Source of the DNA: Bacteroidales bacterium
GTDB taxonomy: Bacteria; Bacteroidota; Bacteroidia; Bacteroidales; UBA932
DNA: 38,044 nt
Direction: 5' to 3'
NCBI GenBank assembly: GCA_016295455.1
Contig: JAEDLE010000015.1
Coordinates: 1 to 38,044 of the forward strand
In this document: in pieces, positions 15,610 through 24,301 of the stretch
How the letters are laid out: each line of letters starts with the position of its first letter
How positions within the stretch are numbered: the stretch's first letter is position 1
Made by a program: the position numbers and the translations under genes
The notes under the pieces: generated by a model
The model's input: only the letters and a program-made list of their open reading frames with translations
Database searches by the model: none
What the model was told of the DNA's origin: nothing

Positions 15610-17270
15610 GCGGAACGGCATATTCCATCCTGCTCTTCGCCGTGGTCATCACCATAGGCCTCTGGCTGGGGAAGCTGTCCTTCAAGGGCATATCCCTCGG
15701 TGCGACCTGGATACTGTTCGTGGGCATAGTCCTGAGCCATTTCGGCTTCAGGCCTGACGCCCCGGTGCAGCACTTCATGAAGGACTTCGGCCTCATACTA
15801 TTCGTATTCTCCATCGGACTCCAGGTCGGACCGGGTTTCTTCCATTCCTTCAAGAAAGGCGGACTCCTGATGAACGGCCTTGCAGTCGGGATGGTCCTGC
15901 TTGCCGCTGCCTGTGCATTCATCATACACATTGTCACAGGCGAAAGCCTCGAGACCATGGTCGGAGTGATGTCCGGAGCCGTCACCAACACTCCGGGTCT
16001 CGGTGCTGCCCAGCAGACCCTCTCGGATTCCATGGCAGGAATGCCTGCGTCACTTGTAAGCAACGCGTCTTCACGTCTGGCGTCGGCATATGCGGTGGCT
16101 TATCCCCTCGGCGTGCTCGGGGTCATACTTGTGCTGATACTGCTTAAGGCTGTGTTCAGGATAGATACGGCTGCTGAGATCCGGAAGATCGAAGCCCAGG
16201 ACGACAGCTCCGAAGACAGCGCAAGGCGTATCCACTGCGAGGTGGAGAACCCGGCGCTCTTCGGCATGAAACTCTCTGACGTTCTTGCGGATATGAGCAA
16301 TGTGATGGTGGTTTCGAGGATTATGCGCGACGGACACGTCAGCATACCTTCGGCCGACACGGTGCTTCAGGAGGGAGACAAGGTCCTCGTGGTTTCATCC
16401 CAGAAGAACGTGGAGAGGATAGTCATCACTTTCGGAAAGGAAATCCCGATGCACGTCGACGACTGGGTCAAGAAGGACGAGAGCATGGTCAGCAGGAAGA
16501 TAGTGATCACCAAGGGCAATATCACCGGAAAGAGGCTCAGGGATTTGAATTTGAGGGCTTTGTATGGGGTGTCCGTGACCAGGGTCATAAGGGCGGGCAT
16601 CGAACTTGTCGCCAGGGCTGACCTCATACTCCAGATGGGCGACCGTCTGCAGGTGGTCGGAACAGAAGAGGCCATCAACTCGGTGGCGTCAGTCGTGGGC
16701 AACAAGCCTGCGAAACTCAACCATCCGAACCTGATGCTGATATTCGCGGGTATAGCCCTCGGAGTATTCCTCGGCTCGCTTCCGATCAGGATACCCGGTG
16801 TTCCGCAGCCGATAAAGCTCGGTCTTGCGGGCGGACCGCTGATAGTGGCGATACTCCTGGGATACTTCGGCCCGAGACTCAAGATATCCACCTACACCTC
16901 CGTCAGCGCCAACATGATGCTCAGGGAAATCGGCATATCCTTCTTCCTTGCGGCGGTGGGCCTGGGAGCCGGAGAGAATTTCGTCTCCTCCCTGATGAAC
17001 GGCGGCTGGTCCTGGATACTCTACGGCGCCCTGATAACCTTCATCCCCGTGCTGGTCACGGGTCTTGTGGGGAGGCTGGTCTTCAAGTTGGACTTCTACC
17101 AGATATGCGGCCTCATCACAGGCGCGACGACCAACCCTCCCGTCCTTGCATTCGCCCAGAATGCCTACGGCACGGACTACACCTCCGTCAACTACGCGAC
17201 CGTCTATCCTCTCTCGATGTTCATGAGGGTCCTGGTCGCCCAGGTACTGATACTGATTGCTGTAGCTTAG
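15603..17270 (+). CDS. AspT/YidE-type membrane transporter with two TrkA-C domains
   Basis: 555 aa. Two membrane halves (about 5-185 and 375-555, around ten or eleven segments in total) flank a cytoplasmic region with two TrkA-C (RCK-C) modules (about 205-370), visible as DKVLVVSSQKNVERI and GDRLQVVGTEEAINSV. This is the aspartate:alanine exchanger (AAEx) family layout. GAVTNTPGLGAAQQTL and its counterpart GATTNPPVLAFAQ in the second half are the family's duplicated pore motifs. Members exchange amino or dicarboxylic acids; the substrate here is unproven. Coupling to the M49-like lipoprotein suggests peptide-derived amino acids, as an inference. A terminator begins inside the last codons. Confidence 0.88.
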   Translation: MVSGTAYSILLFAVVITIGLWLGKLSFKGISLGATWILFVGIVLSHFGFRPDAPVQHFMKDFGLILFVFSIGLQVGPGFFHSFKKGGLLMNGLAVGMVLLAAACAFIIHIVTGESLETMVGVMSGAVTNTPGLGAAQQTLSDSMAGMPASLVSNASSRLASAYAVAYPLGVLGVILVLILLKAVFRIDTAAEIRKIEAQDDSSEDSARRIHCEVENPALFGMKLSDVLADMSNVMVVSRIMRDGHVSIPSADTVLQEGDKVLVVSSQKNVERIVITFGKEIPMHVDDWVKKDESMVSRKIVITKGNITGKRLRDLNLRALYGVSVTRVIRAGIELVARADLILQMGDRLQVVGTEEAINSVASVVGNKPAKLNHPNLMLIFAGIALGVFLGSLPIRIPGVPQPIKLGLAGGPLIVAILLGYFGPRLKISTYTSVSANMMLREIGISFFLAAVGLGAGENFVSSLMNGGWSWILYGALITFIPVLVTGLVGRLVFKLDFYQICGLITGATTNPPVLAFAQNAYGTDYTSVNYATVYPLSMFMRVLVAQVLILIAVA

Positions 17271-17287
17271 GCTGCAGCAATTTTTTT
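17257..17287 (+). terminator. Intrinsic terminator overlapping the end of the AspT-type gene
   Basis: TTGCTGTAGC (17257-17266) pairs with GCTGCAGCAA (17271-17280), 10 bp with one G-U, loop TTAG, then seven T. The left arm is the last coding sequence and the loop carries the stop codon. Confidence 0.88.
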
Positions 17288-17382
17288 ATGTTTTTTTCAT
17301 TTCGCGTGCAGTATTGCGGCTTTCTTTGCATCTATTATATGGAAACGTCGGACAGACGACATACGAAAACATATAAACACTG

Positions 17383-18135
17383 ATGAAAATGAAGAAACTT
17401 CTTGTATTGTTCGCTACGGCGGCACTGTTCACCTCAATGTTCACTTCCTGCAAGGTGGAGAATTCGGACAATAACAACTGGATCTATTATCCGAATATGC
17501 TGGTGACGGTCAAGACTGCTGAAGACGGACGCTGCTATTTCCAGCTCGACGACAAGACCACGCTTCTTCCGGAGAACGTGAAGAAGTCCCCATACAAGGG
17601 CCAGCCGCGCGCGCTTGCCAATTGTACCGAGCTCGAGGGTGACGCCACCCCTTATGACAAGCTGGTGAAGGTTCATTGGTATGACTCCATACTCACCAAG
17701 AAGGCCGTGATGACTTCAGGCATCGCTGAAGATGAAGCACTTTACGGAAATGACCCTGTCGAGATACTCGACAACTGGGTTACCGTGGTCGAGGACGGCT
17801 ATCTCACCCTGCAGTTCGCCGCAATGTTCAGCGACCTGCGCATTCCGCACTACATTAACCTCGTGATGGGCGTGGATCCGGAGAATCCGTACGTCCTCGA
17901 ACTTAGACATGATGCCAAGGGTGATTATCAGATGTGCACCCGGAGGACTGGCCTGGTGGCCTTCGACATTACGGACCTTCCTGACACTGAGGGAGAAACC
18001 GTCAAGCTGGTCGTGAAGTACAAGGGCTTTTCAAACAGTGAGAAGAGCTACTCCTTCGACTATTGCACCGGTGGGGTGAAGACCCAGAACAGGGCACTAT
18101 CTTCAGATGTGGACACATCGCTTGACCTGAAGTAA
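17383..18135 (+). CDS. NigD-like lipoprotein
   Basis: 250 aa. Lipoprotein signal with MFTSC (Cys23). The rest is all-beta: an N-terminal OB-like part (YYPNMLVTVKTAEDGRCYFQ) and a C-terminal half with DNWVTVVEDGYLTLQF, the layout of NigD-like proteins, widespread in Bacteroidales. The name comes from a bacteriocin-associated gene of Prevotella nigrescens; most members, including this one, have no bacteriocin context and no proven role. A possible -7 (TTTCTTTG, 17321-17328, one mismatch) precedes it. The sigma factor gene begins about 45 nt later. Confidence 0.82.
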   Translation: MKMKKLLVLFATAALFTSMFTSCKVENSDNNNWIYYPNMLVTVKTAEDGRCYFQLDDKTTLLPENVKKSPYKGQPRALANCTELEGDATPYDKLVKVHWYDSILTKKAVMTSGIAEDEALYGNDPVEILDNWVTVVEDGYLTLQFAAMFSDLRIPHYINLVMGVDPENPYVLELRHDAKGDYQMCTRRTGLVAFDITDLPDTEGETVKLVVKYKGFSNSEKSYSFDYCTGGVKTQNRALSSDVDTSLDLK

Positions 18136-18179
18136 ACCCGCTTCCGCCATTGCGGAACGGACAGAACGGAAATCTTGAC

Positions 18180-18746
18180 GTGAAGATCTTCGGACGTGGC
18201 GGAGACGGCCCCGTCAGCAGGGCCGCAGGTGGAGATGCCGCAGCAATGAAGTCGTTGTACGACGCTCATGTGCGGTATCTCACCGCCGTCTGTCTCCGTT
18301 ACGTTCCTTCCGAAGACGAGGCCAAGGACGTGCTCCAGGAAGCCTTCATCAAGATTTTCTCCTCCCTCGGCACCTTCAGGGGCGATGAAAAAGCCCTCAG
18401 GCCATGGATGAGGCGTATAGTGGTGAACGAGTCCCTGATGTACCTCCGCAGCCGGAAGAAAGACCCTCTGGTCTTCGGTGAAGACTCCATTCCGGACAGT
18501 CTGCCCGACCTCGAGCCCGAACCGGAAGACATACCTCCTGACGTGCTCCAGGAAATGATCAGGAAACTCCCTGACGGCTACAGGACCATATTCAACCTGC
18601 ACGTTTTCGAGCAGAAAAGCCACGCGGAGATAGCCCGTATGCTGGGCATCAGGGAAAACAGTTCGACTTCGCAGTTTTACAGGGCCAGGAATCTTCTGGC
18701 TTCAATGATAAGAGATTACAGAAATGCGCAAAGATTGGAAAGATGA
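18180..18746 (+). CDS. ECF-type RNA polymerase sigma factor
   Basis: 188 aa from GTG 18180; an in-frame TTG at 18150 is possible, and the first ATG (18246) would cut into region 2. Sigma region 2 covers about 20-90 (CLRYVPSEDEAKDVLQEAFI, then FSSLGTF and the WMRRIVVNESL helix), an acidic Pro-rich linker follows (DLEPEPEDIPPD), and region 4 with its helix-turn-helix is about 125-180 (LPDGYRTIFNLHVFEQKSHA, then EIARMLGI). ECF factors direct RNA polymerase to stress or nutrient promoters. Its 3' end overlaps the next gene by 23 nt, the usual arrangement with an anti-sigma partner. Confidence 0.9.
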   Translation: MKIFGRGGDGPVSRAAGGDAAAMKSLYDAHVRYLTAVCLRYVPSEDEAKDVLQEAFIKIFSSLGTFRGDEKALRPWMRRIVVNESLMYLRSRKKDPLVFGEDSIPDSLPDLEPEPEDIPPDVLQEMIRKLPDGYRTIFNLHVFEQKSHAEIARMLGIRENSSTSQFYRARNLLASMIRDYRNAQRLER

Positions 18747-20058
18747 ATTGAGAGACAGTCTCGAAGACTTTCAGGTGGCGGAACCCGAAGGCCTCTGGGA
18801 GGCTGTCGGGAGCCGTGTCAATGCAGGGCGCATTCCGCTTGTCCGCCGCATCCTTGTGCCTCTGTCCGTCGCTGCGGCAGCCGCAGCGGCACTCTTCCTC
18901 ATAGTCAGGCCTGCAGTCTCTCCGTCCGATGACGCTTTCGGAGTGATTCCTTCAGGCGATTTGCTTACACATAACAGCGTGGAAGGTGCTTCCGGGACAT
19001 CCGTGAACAACGGTTCCGCTTCTTCATCAGATGCTACCCCGGTCCCGAACGAGCCCGGCTCCGGTCTTCTTTCCGACTCTCAACCCGCTCTGGACGCTCA
19101 AACTGCATCTCGGGCGGAACAATCAGGAATCAACACCCTAGTCAGAACCGCCGATACGCAGATCCTCCCGTCTGTAGACGCACAGCCTGAAGCCGAAGCC
19201 TCCGGGAAAGATGACGCGTCGGCATATACGGAAGAAAAGCCTGTTGTCGCGGATATGGGGGAAGACAGGGAGTGTGACCTTGACGAAGAGGGGAAGATGG
19301 ACTTCGAGGAGTATCTCAGGATTGAAGGGGACGGGGCCCCGAAGCGTTCAGGACGTACCGTGGGCCTGATGGCTATGGCATCGGGAGCCCAGAAATCCGG
19401 CAGCGCCTCACGGAATTACGGAGCCCTGCCGGGCTCGGACATAGCGAACAGTCTCCGGAATCTCAGTTACGAGGACCCGGCATACAAGAGATACTCATCT
19501 CTCGTCGCGTCCAACATAGGCGATGAGGTAAGCACCGAATGCACGCACAGACAGCCAGTACGCATCTCACTTGAGGCGGAGTTCATGATAGGGGAGAAAC
19601 TGGGCATAGTCAGCGGACTGGCCTATACGAGGCTGGTGTCTGACCTGACCTCCGGCGGCGGCAATTCCTACCATACGGTCCAGAAGCTGGATTACCTCGG
19701 CATACCCCTGGGCCTGAATTTCCATATGTATGACTCTCGCTGGCTCAAACTCTACACCGGTGCGGGCGCCATGGCGGAGAAATGCGTCAGCGGAAGCGCC
19801 AGGACCGTCTACAGCATTTACGGCGAAGACACCCGGGGCGAGCGCCTGCGTGTGATGGACGAACCTGTGGTCTTCTCCCTCGATGCATCCGTCGGTGCCG
19901 GAATCGGTCTCTGGAAAGGGGGCAGCCTCTTCTTCGAGCCCGGTCTGACCTGGCATATTCCCGACGGGGGTGAGCTGGACAACATCTACCGTGACCGTCC
20001 GCTGAACTTCTCCATATCGGTAGGCCTCAGGTCTGAATTCGGCAGGAAAGGCCGTTGA
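18724..20058 (+). CDS. Anti-sigma-like N-terminus fused to a C-terminal outer-membrane beta-barrel domain
   Basis: 444 aa. The first 37 residues are short and charged (WKDELRDSLEDFQ, then EPEGLWEAV), as in Bacteroidota anti-sigma proteins. One membrane helix follows (about 41-60). Residues about 65-270 are low-complexity, Ser/Ala/Asp-rich and probably disordered. The last 165 (from about 280) alternate hydrophobic and polar residues with many Gly and aromatics (GIVSGLAYTRL, GIPLGLNFHMY, LYTGAGAM, GAGIGLW, ISVGLRSEF) and look like an outer-membrane beta-barrel of the OMP_b-brl type. The overlap with the sigma gene supports a regulatory pair. How one chain could serve both membranes is unclear. 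Confidence 0.72.
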   Translation: MRKDWKDELRDSLEDFQVAEPEGLWEAVGSRVNAGRIPLVRRILVPLSVAAAAAAALFLIVRPAVSPSDDAFGVIPSGDLLTHNSVEGASGTSVNNGSASSSDATPVPNEPGSGLLSDSQPALDAQTASRAEQSGINTLVRTADTQILPSVDAQPEAEASGKDDASAYTEEKPVVADMGEDRECDLDEEGKMDFEEYLRIEGDGAPKRSGRTVGLMAMASGAQKSGSASRNYGALPGSDIANSLRNLSYEDPAYKRYSSLVASNIGDEVSTECTHRQPVRISLEAEFMIGEKLGIVSGLAYTRLVSDLTSGGGNSYHTVQKLDYLGIPLGLNFHMYDSRWLKLYTGAGAMAEKCVSGSARTVYSIYGEDTRGERLRVMDEPVVFSLDASVGAGIGLWKGGSLFFEPGLTWHIPDGGELDNIYRDRPLNFSISVGLRSEFGRKGR

Positions 20059-20092
20059 ACAGTCCGCAACAGGCAAATTAACGTCATCTGAG

Positions 20093-20123
20093 TTGTACTT
20101 TAGAGAGTAAATGCATATTTTTG
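20093..20123 (+). promoter_or_regulatory. Promoter of the nucleobase permease gene
   Basis: TATTTTTG at 20116-20123 is a perfect -7 element, with TTG at 20093-20095 as -33. Predicted start near 20130, leader about 26 nt to the ATG at 20156. Confidence 0.65.
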
Positions 20124-20155
20124 TCTTCAGACGTTATAAAAATCCAGACTGAAAT

Positions 20156-21478
20156 ATGGCTCTCTCTACCGACGACGGCCTTAAGGCCGTCTATGATGCC
20201 CGAACTCTCGGAGGCAGAAAAATGGGAATCCTCGGACTGCAGCACATGTTCGCGATGTTCGGTTCTACCGTCCTGGTCCCTGCTATCACGGGTCTGTCAG
20301 TATCGGCGACCCTGCTCTTTGCCGGAATCGGCACTCTCCTCTTCCATCTCATCACAAAATTCAAGGTCCCTGCCTTCCTCGGCTCGTCCTTCGCCTTCAT
20401 CGGGGGATATGCTGCCGTAGTCCAGATGGGGGCGGCTTCCGGTCTGAGCGCAGCCCAGGCCCTGCCATATGCCTGCGCGGGCGTGTTCTGCGCCGGTCTC
20501 CTGTATTTCGTGATGTCGGGACTCTTCGCCATGTTCGGAACCGGAAGGGTGATGCGATACTTCCCGCCTATAGTCACGGGGCCGATAATCATCGCCATAG
20601 GCCTTACGCTCTCCGGCTCGGCCATCAGCTCCTGCTCGCAGAAGTGGTGGATAGCCCTCGTCGCCATAGCCGTGATAGTCATATGCAACATCTGGGGCAA
20701 GGGTATGATACGCATCATTCCGATACTCCTCGGCATATTCGTGTCATATATCGCAGCGGCGCTGACGGGCAACGTCGATTTCACGGCCGTGAAGGAAGCC
20801 GCCTGGATAGGCCTTCCTTTCAGATATGAGGACACGATGTTCAGCCTTTTCGGCAACGCGGACAAATCCCTCCTGCTCTCGTCCATAATGGCCATAGTGC
20901 CTATCGCCCTTGCGACCATGGTGGAGCACATCGGAGACATGTGCGCAATCTCATCCACCGTCGGCAAGAACTTCCTCTCCGACCCGGGCCTCCACAGGAC
21001 CCTCATAGGAGACGGACTCGCGACTTCGCTCGCATCCCTCTTCGGCGCACCTGCCAACACCACCTACGGTGAGAATACGGGAGTGCTCAACCTCACCAAG
21101 GTATATGACCCGAAGGTCATCAGGCTGGCTGCCATATTCGCCATACTCTTCTCATTCTCACCGAAATTCTCAGCTCTCATCAGCGCAATGCCTGCAGCCA
21201 CCGTCGGCGGCGTGTCCCTCATACTCTACGGTATGATCTCGGCTGTCGGAATCAGGAATATGGTGGAGAGCAGCGTGGATTTCTCCAAGTCCCGCAACGT
21301 CATAGTGGCCTCCCTCATACTGGTGGTCGCAATCGGCGTCAAGTATGGTGCGGGAGACTCCATCAGCTTCGGAGCCGTGTCCCTTTCAGGCCTTGCAGTA
21401 GCTGCAATAGCCGGAATAATACTTAATGCCATATTGCCTGGCAATGACTACAAATTCGAATCAAAGAAAGATGAATGA
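20156..21478 (+). CDS. uraA: NCS2-family nucleobase permease, UraA (uracil/xanthine) type
   Basis: 440 aa, about 14 membrane segments. N-terminal LGLQHMFAMFGSTVLVP is the uracil/xanthine permease signature; MVEHIGDMCAIS holds the substrate-site glutamate conserved in the family, and GAPANTTYGENTGVL is the second re-entrant motif. UraA-type proteins import uracil with a proton; related members carry xanthine or uric acid, so specificity is inferred from the UraA-like signature. Residues 1-20 (LSTDDGLKAVYDARTLG) are typical of Bacteroidota homologues. The last 8 bases overlap the APRT gene (ATGAATGA), so the two are translated in coupled fashion. Confidence 0.9.
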   Translation: MALSTDDGLKAVYDARTLGGRKMGILGLQHMFAMFGSTVLVPAITGLSVSATLLFAGIGTLLFHLITKFKVPAFLGSSFAFIGGYAAVVQMGAASGLSAAQALPYACAGVFCAGLLYFVMSGLFAMFGTGRVMRYFPPIVTGPIIIAIGLTLSGSAISSCSQKWWIALVAIAVIVICNIWGKGMIRIIPILLGIFVSYIAAALTGNVDFTAVKEAAWIGLPFRYEDTMFSLFGNADKSLLLSSIMAIVPIALATMVEHIGDMCAISSTVGKNFLSDPGLHRTLIGDGLATSLASLFGAPANTTYGENTGVLNLTKVYDPKVIRLAAIFAILFSFSPKFSALISAMPAATVGGVSLILYGMISAVGIRNMVESSVDFSKSRNVIVASLILVVAIGVKYGAGDSISFGAVSLSGLAVAAIAGIILNAILPGNDYKFESKKDE

Positions 21479-22001
21479 CAGATTGAAGGACATCCTCAGG
21501 ATAGTCCCGGATTTTCCCACCAAGGGGATAATGTTCTATGACGTGTCCACCCTTTTCGCGGACCCTGAATGCCTCTCTGAAGCGGTCGAGAGGCTGTATC
21601 GGATGTACAAGGACGAAGGCGTGACCAAGGTTGTCGGCATCGAATCCAGAGGTTTCGTGCTCGGGGCAGCGCTGGCGGTCCGGCTCGGCGCCGGCCTTGT
21701 GATGGCCCGCAAGCCCGGAAAGCTCCCTGCAGACGTGGTCAGCGCGACTTACGAGAAGGAATACGGCACTGACACCATCGAGATTCATTCCGACGCCATC
21801 ACCCCGGACGACGTGGTGCTCCTGCACGACGACATACTCGCCACCGGTGGAACGATGCTCGCCGCCAAGCAGCTCGTGGACAGTTTCCATCCCCGCAAGG
21901 TGATGGTGAACTTCCTGATAGAACTCCATTGCGAAGGACTGCACGGCAGGGACGTGTTCCCTGAAGGTACGGACCTGCGCGCCCTGCTGGACCTGGGATG
22001 A
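21471..22001 (+). CDS. apt: Adenine phosphoribosyltransferase
   Basis: 176 aa from ATG 21471, whose N-terminus MNDRLKDILRIVPDFPTKGI fits the family; an in-frame ATG at 21426 would read through the end of the permease. Converts adenine and PRPP to AMP in the cytoplasm, trapping imported base. The PRPP-binding loop is LHDDILATGGTM (family VDDLLATGGT), with ESRGFVLGAALA as the second family block and ARKPGKLP as the flexible loop. A start inside the permease's last codons ties uptake to salvage. Confidence 0.94.
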   Translation: MNDRLKDILRIVPDFPTKGIMFYDVSTLFADPECLSEAVERLYRMYKDEGVTKVVGIESRGFVLGAALAVRLGAGLVMARKPGKLPADVVSATYEKEYGTDTIEIHSDAITPDDVVLLHDDILATGGTMLAAKQLVDSFHPRKVMVNFLIELHCEGLHGRDVFPEGTDLRALLDLG

Positions 22002-22139
22002 CCTGCACCATCTGAAATCTGCGTCAAAGACAGTATCGGTCAAATATCACTCAAGTTTCGCAAGTTGCAGCAAAACGGTTTTCTGAGAATTGTGACGCTT
22101 GCGGAAAGAAAAAAACATTTATTTATCAATCACCAGCTT

Positions 22140-22838
22140 ATGTTAAAGAAAATTGTATTGGCCTCAGCCTTGGCCATGACTTGCCTTCCGTTCGTGGCGA
22201 AGGCGCAGGCTGATTTCCAGCTTTACTATGACTTCGGTTCCGACCGTCAGTATGTGAGCACGACCTTCGAGCTCTTCAAGGCTGACCAGTACGGAGATAC
22301 CTTCATCTTCGTCGACCATTACTTCTCAAATAAGGACAACCGCGAAGCCGGCCTCTACAGCGCCATCAACGGCAGCTACTTCGAGATAGAGAGAGCCATC
22401 AACTTCTGGCAGGACACCAAACTCGGTGCCCTCAGCGCGCACATCGAGTACGACGGAAGTTCCTGGGGAGCATCCATACTCTGCCTCGGCGCGAAGTATG
22501 CCTTCCACAATGCCGACTTCAGCAACACCTTCTCCCTCGCCCTCATGTACGACCAGCACATAGGAGTGGGCAGCGCAAAGGTCCCTGTCAAGTTCTCCGG
22601 AGTATGGGGCATGCAGGACCTCTTCGGTCTCAAGGGTGTGCGTTTCAGCGGATTCCTCGACATCTGGGGCAATGACAGCCCTTACGGCAAGTTCTCCATC
22701 CTCACCGAGCCTCAGCTCTGGTACTGCCTTGACGGAGAGCACCTCAACATAGGAACCGAGCTTGAGCTCTCATACAACTTCGCAGGCCGCGACGGATTCA
22801 TGTTCAATCCGTGCCTCGGTCTCAAGTGGGTATTCTAA
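22140..22838 (+). CDS. DUF5020 (Tsx-like) outer-membrane protein
   Basis: 232 aa from ATG 22140; a longer in-frame reading from 22065 lacks a signal peptide at its start. Signal peptide 1-22 (VAKAQA). The mature chain is beta-barrel-like, with alternating residues, many aromatics and a terminal Phe (GLKWVF), a mark of outer-membrane barrels. It matches the DUF5020 family, related to the nucleoside-specific channel Tsx. Its place between two nucleobase permeases and APRT supports nucleoside or nucleobase passage across the outer membrane. The 138-nt gap after apt shows no clear promoter or terminator. Confidence 0.78.
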   Translation: MLKKIVLASALAMTCLPFVAKAQADFQLYYDFGSDRQYVSTTFELFKADQYGDTFIFVDHYFSNKDNREAGLYSAINGSYFEIERAINFWQDTKLGALSAHIEYDGSSWGASILCLGAKYAFHNADFSNTFSLALMYDQHIGVGSAKVPVKFSGVWGMQDLFGLKGVRFSGFLDIWGNDSPYGKFSILTEPQLWYCLDGEHLNIGTELELSYNFAGRDGFMFNPCLGLKWVF

Positions 22839-22850
22839 CGGACTGACGCC

Positions 22851-24152
22851 ATGGCTCCATTCCTGCAGAAGCTTTTCGGCTTCGACCCACAGAAGAATTC
22901 CGTGAGGACCGAGGTTCTCGCCGGAATCACCACCTTCCTGACGATGGCATACATACTTGCCGTCAATCCAAGCATATTCAGCAACATCGCGGATATGCCG
23001 AACGGTGCCGTATTCACAGCCACTGCGCTCGCGGCCATCATCGGTACGCTCGTGATGTCCCTCTATGCCAAGAAGCCTTTCGGTCTCGCGCCGGGTATGG
23101 GACTCAACGCCTTCTTCGTGTTCACGGTTTGTCTGGGTATGGGCTACAGCTGGCAGTTCGCCCTCACCGCCATATTCATCGAAGGTGTGATCTTCATCAT
23201 ACTTTCCCTGACCAAGGTGCGTGAGCTGATAGTCAACTCCATCCCTGCCTCCCTGAAGAAGGCCATCGGTGCCGGCATAGGCCTCTACATCGCATTCATC
23301 GGCCTGCAGAACGCGGGCATCATAGCCAACGACGACGCCACCCTCGTGACTCTCGGCTCCCTGAAGTCGGCAAATTCGCTCCTCTTCATCGCCGGTCTCC
23401 TGGTGACTGCCGTCCTGGTGGCGCTCAAGGTCAGGGGCGGCATACTCATCGGTATGCTTGTCACCACCCTCGTGGGCATTCCGCTCGGCATCACCCAGCT
23501 CTCGGCCGTGGTCGCTCTTCCTGACTCCGTCGCACCTCTCTTCGTCAAGTTCGAGTGGAGCAGCATATTCTCGCTGGATATGCTTGTGGTCGTGCTTACC
23601 TTCCTCTTCATCGATATGTTCGACACCATCGGAACCCTTGTGGGAGTGTCCGTGAAATCGGGTATGGTCGACAAGGACGGCAAGATCGAAGGCATCGACA
23701 GGATGCTTATGGCTGACGCCGTGGCAACCACTGCCGGAGCGTGCATAGGCGCATCCACCACTACCACCTATATCGAGAGCGCCTCAGGAGTGGCCGAAGG
23801 CGGACGCACAGGACTCACATCCTTCGTCATCGCCCTCTGTTTCGCAGTGGCCCTCCTCTTCTCGCCTCTCTTCCTGGCCATCCCGTCCGCGGCTACCGGC
23901 GCCGTGCTCGTGGTGGTCGGAGTGATGATGATGTCTCCTGTTAGGGACATCGACTGGGACAACTACCGTGAGGCCATTCCTGCATTCATCACCGCCGTGA
24001 TGATGCCTCTCTCATACAGCATCGCCCACGGCATCATGCTCGGAGTCATCACCTACGTGATCCTGAACTGCGTCACAGGAAAGTGGAAGGAGGTCAGCCT
24101 GACGATGAAGATACTCGCAGTGCTCTTCGTGCTCAGATATGCTCTGATGTAG
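22851..24152 (+). CDS. NCS2-family purine permease, AzgA/PbuG (hypoxanthine/guanine) type
   Basis: 433 aa, 12-14 membrane segments. TEVLAGITTFLTMAYILAVN is the AzgA-branch signature; GLAPGMGLNAFF and the DMFDTIGTLVGV block (substrate and proton residues) are conserved, as is GASTTTTYIESASGVAEGG. AzgA/PbuG members import guanine, hypoxanthine and adenine with a proton, complementing the UraA-type permease upstream. It lies 12 nt after the DUF5020 gene, so these two are co-transcribed. A terminator follows. Confidence 0.92.
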   Translation: MAPFLQKLFGFDPQKNSVRTEVLAGITTFLTMAYILAVNPSIFSNIADMPNGAVFTATALAAIIGTLVMSLYAKKPFGLAPGMGLNAFFVFTVCLGMGYSWQFALTAIFIEGVIFIILSLTKVRELIVNSIPASLKKAIGAGIGLYIAFIGLQNAGIIANDDATLVTLGSLKSANSLLFIAGLLVTAVLVALKVRGGILIGMLVTTLVGIPLGITQLSAVVALPDSVAPLFVKFEWSSIFSLDMLVVVLTFLFIDMFDTIGTLVGVSVKSGMVDKDGKIEGIDRMLMADAVATTAGACIGASTTTTYIESASGVAEGGRTGLTSFVIALCFAVALLFSPLFLAIPSAATGAVLVVVGVMMMSPVRDIDWDNYREAIPAFITAVMMPLSYSIAHGIMLGVITYVILNCVTGKWKEVSLTMKILAVLFVLRYALM

Positions 24153-24176
24153 CATCAGCCCAACGGACAAAATTCC

Positions 24177-24214
24177 GGGTCGGTTCTGGATTTATTTCCA
24201 GCCGACCCTTTTTT
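24177..24214 (+). terminator. Intrinsic terminator of the nucleobase block
   Basis: GGGTCGG (24177-24183) pairs with CCGACCC (24202-24208), continued by an inner 5-bp stem across a 2-nt bulge, then six T. It separates the transport block from topB. Confidence 0.87.
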
Positions 24215-24218
24215 CGTT

Positions 24219-24226
24219 TATATTTG
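24219..24226 (+). promoter_or_regulatory. Promoter -7 element of topB
   Basis: TATATTTG, perfect TAnnTTTG, directly after the terminator T-run. Predicted start near 24233, leaving a leader of about 69 nt. Confidence 0.6.
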
Positions 24227-24301
24227 CACTCCGGTCCCTGCTCTTTGCGGAGACTGAAAGGGGGCAGCGGGACAAGTTGCCATATTCAAGAAACAAAACT
24301 T

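Noticed and set aside
14710..15621. 303-residue frame antisense to the M49-like gene
   Set aside because: A shadow of the lipoprotein gene with no promoter; its composition is that of reversed Leu/Ala codons.
22002..22139. Purine riboswitch before the DUF5020 gene
   Set aside because: The gap lies in a nucleobase locus, but I saw no three-way junction or conserved purine-riboswitch core, and such switches are rare in this phylum.
24083..24301. Longer start for topB inside the purine permease
   Set aside because: The reading passes through the terminator and promoter; MIVIIAEKPSVA at 24302 is the canonical TopB N-terminus.
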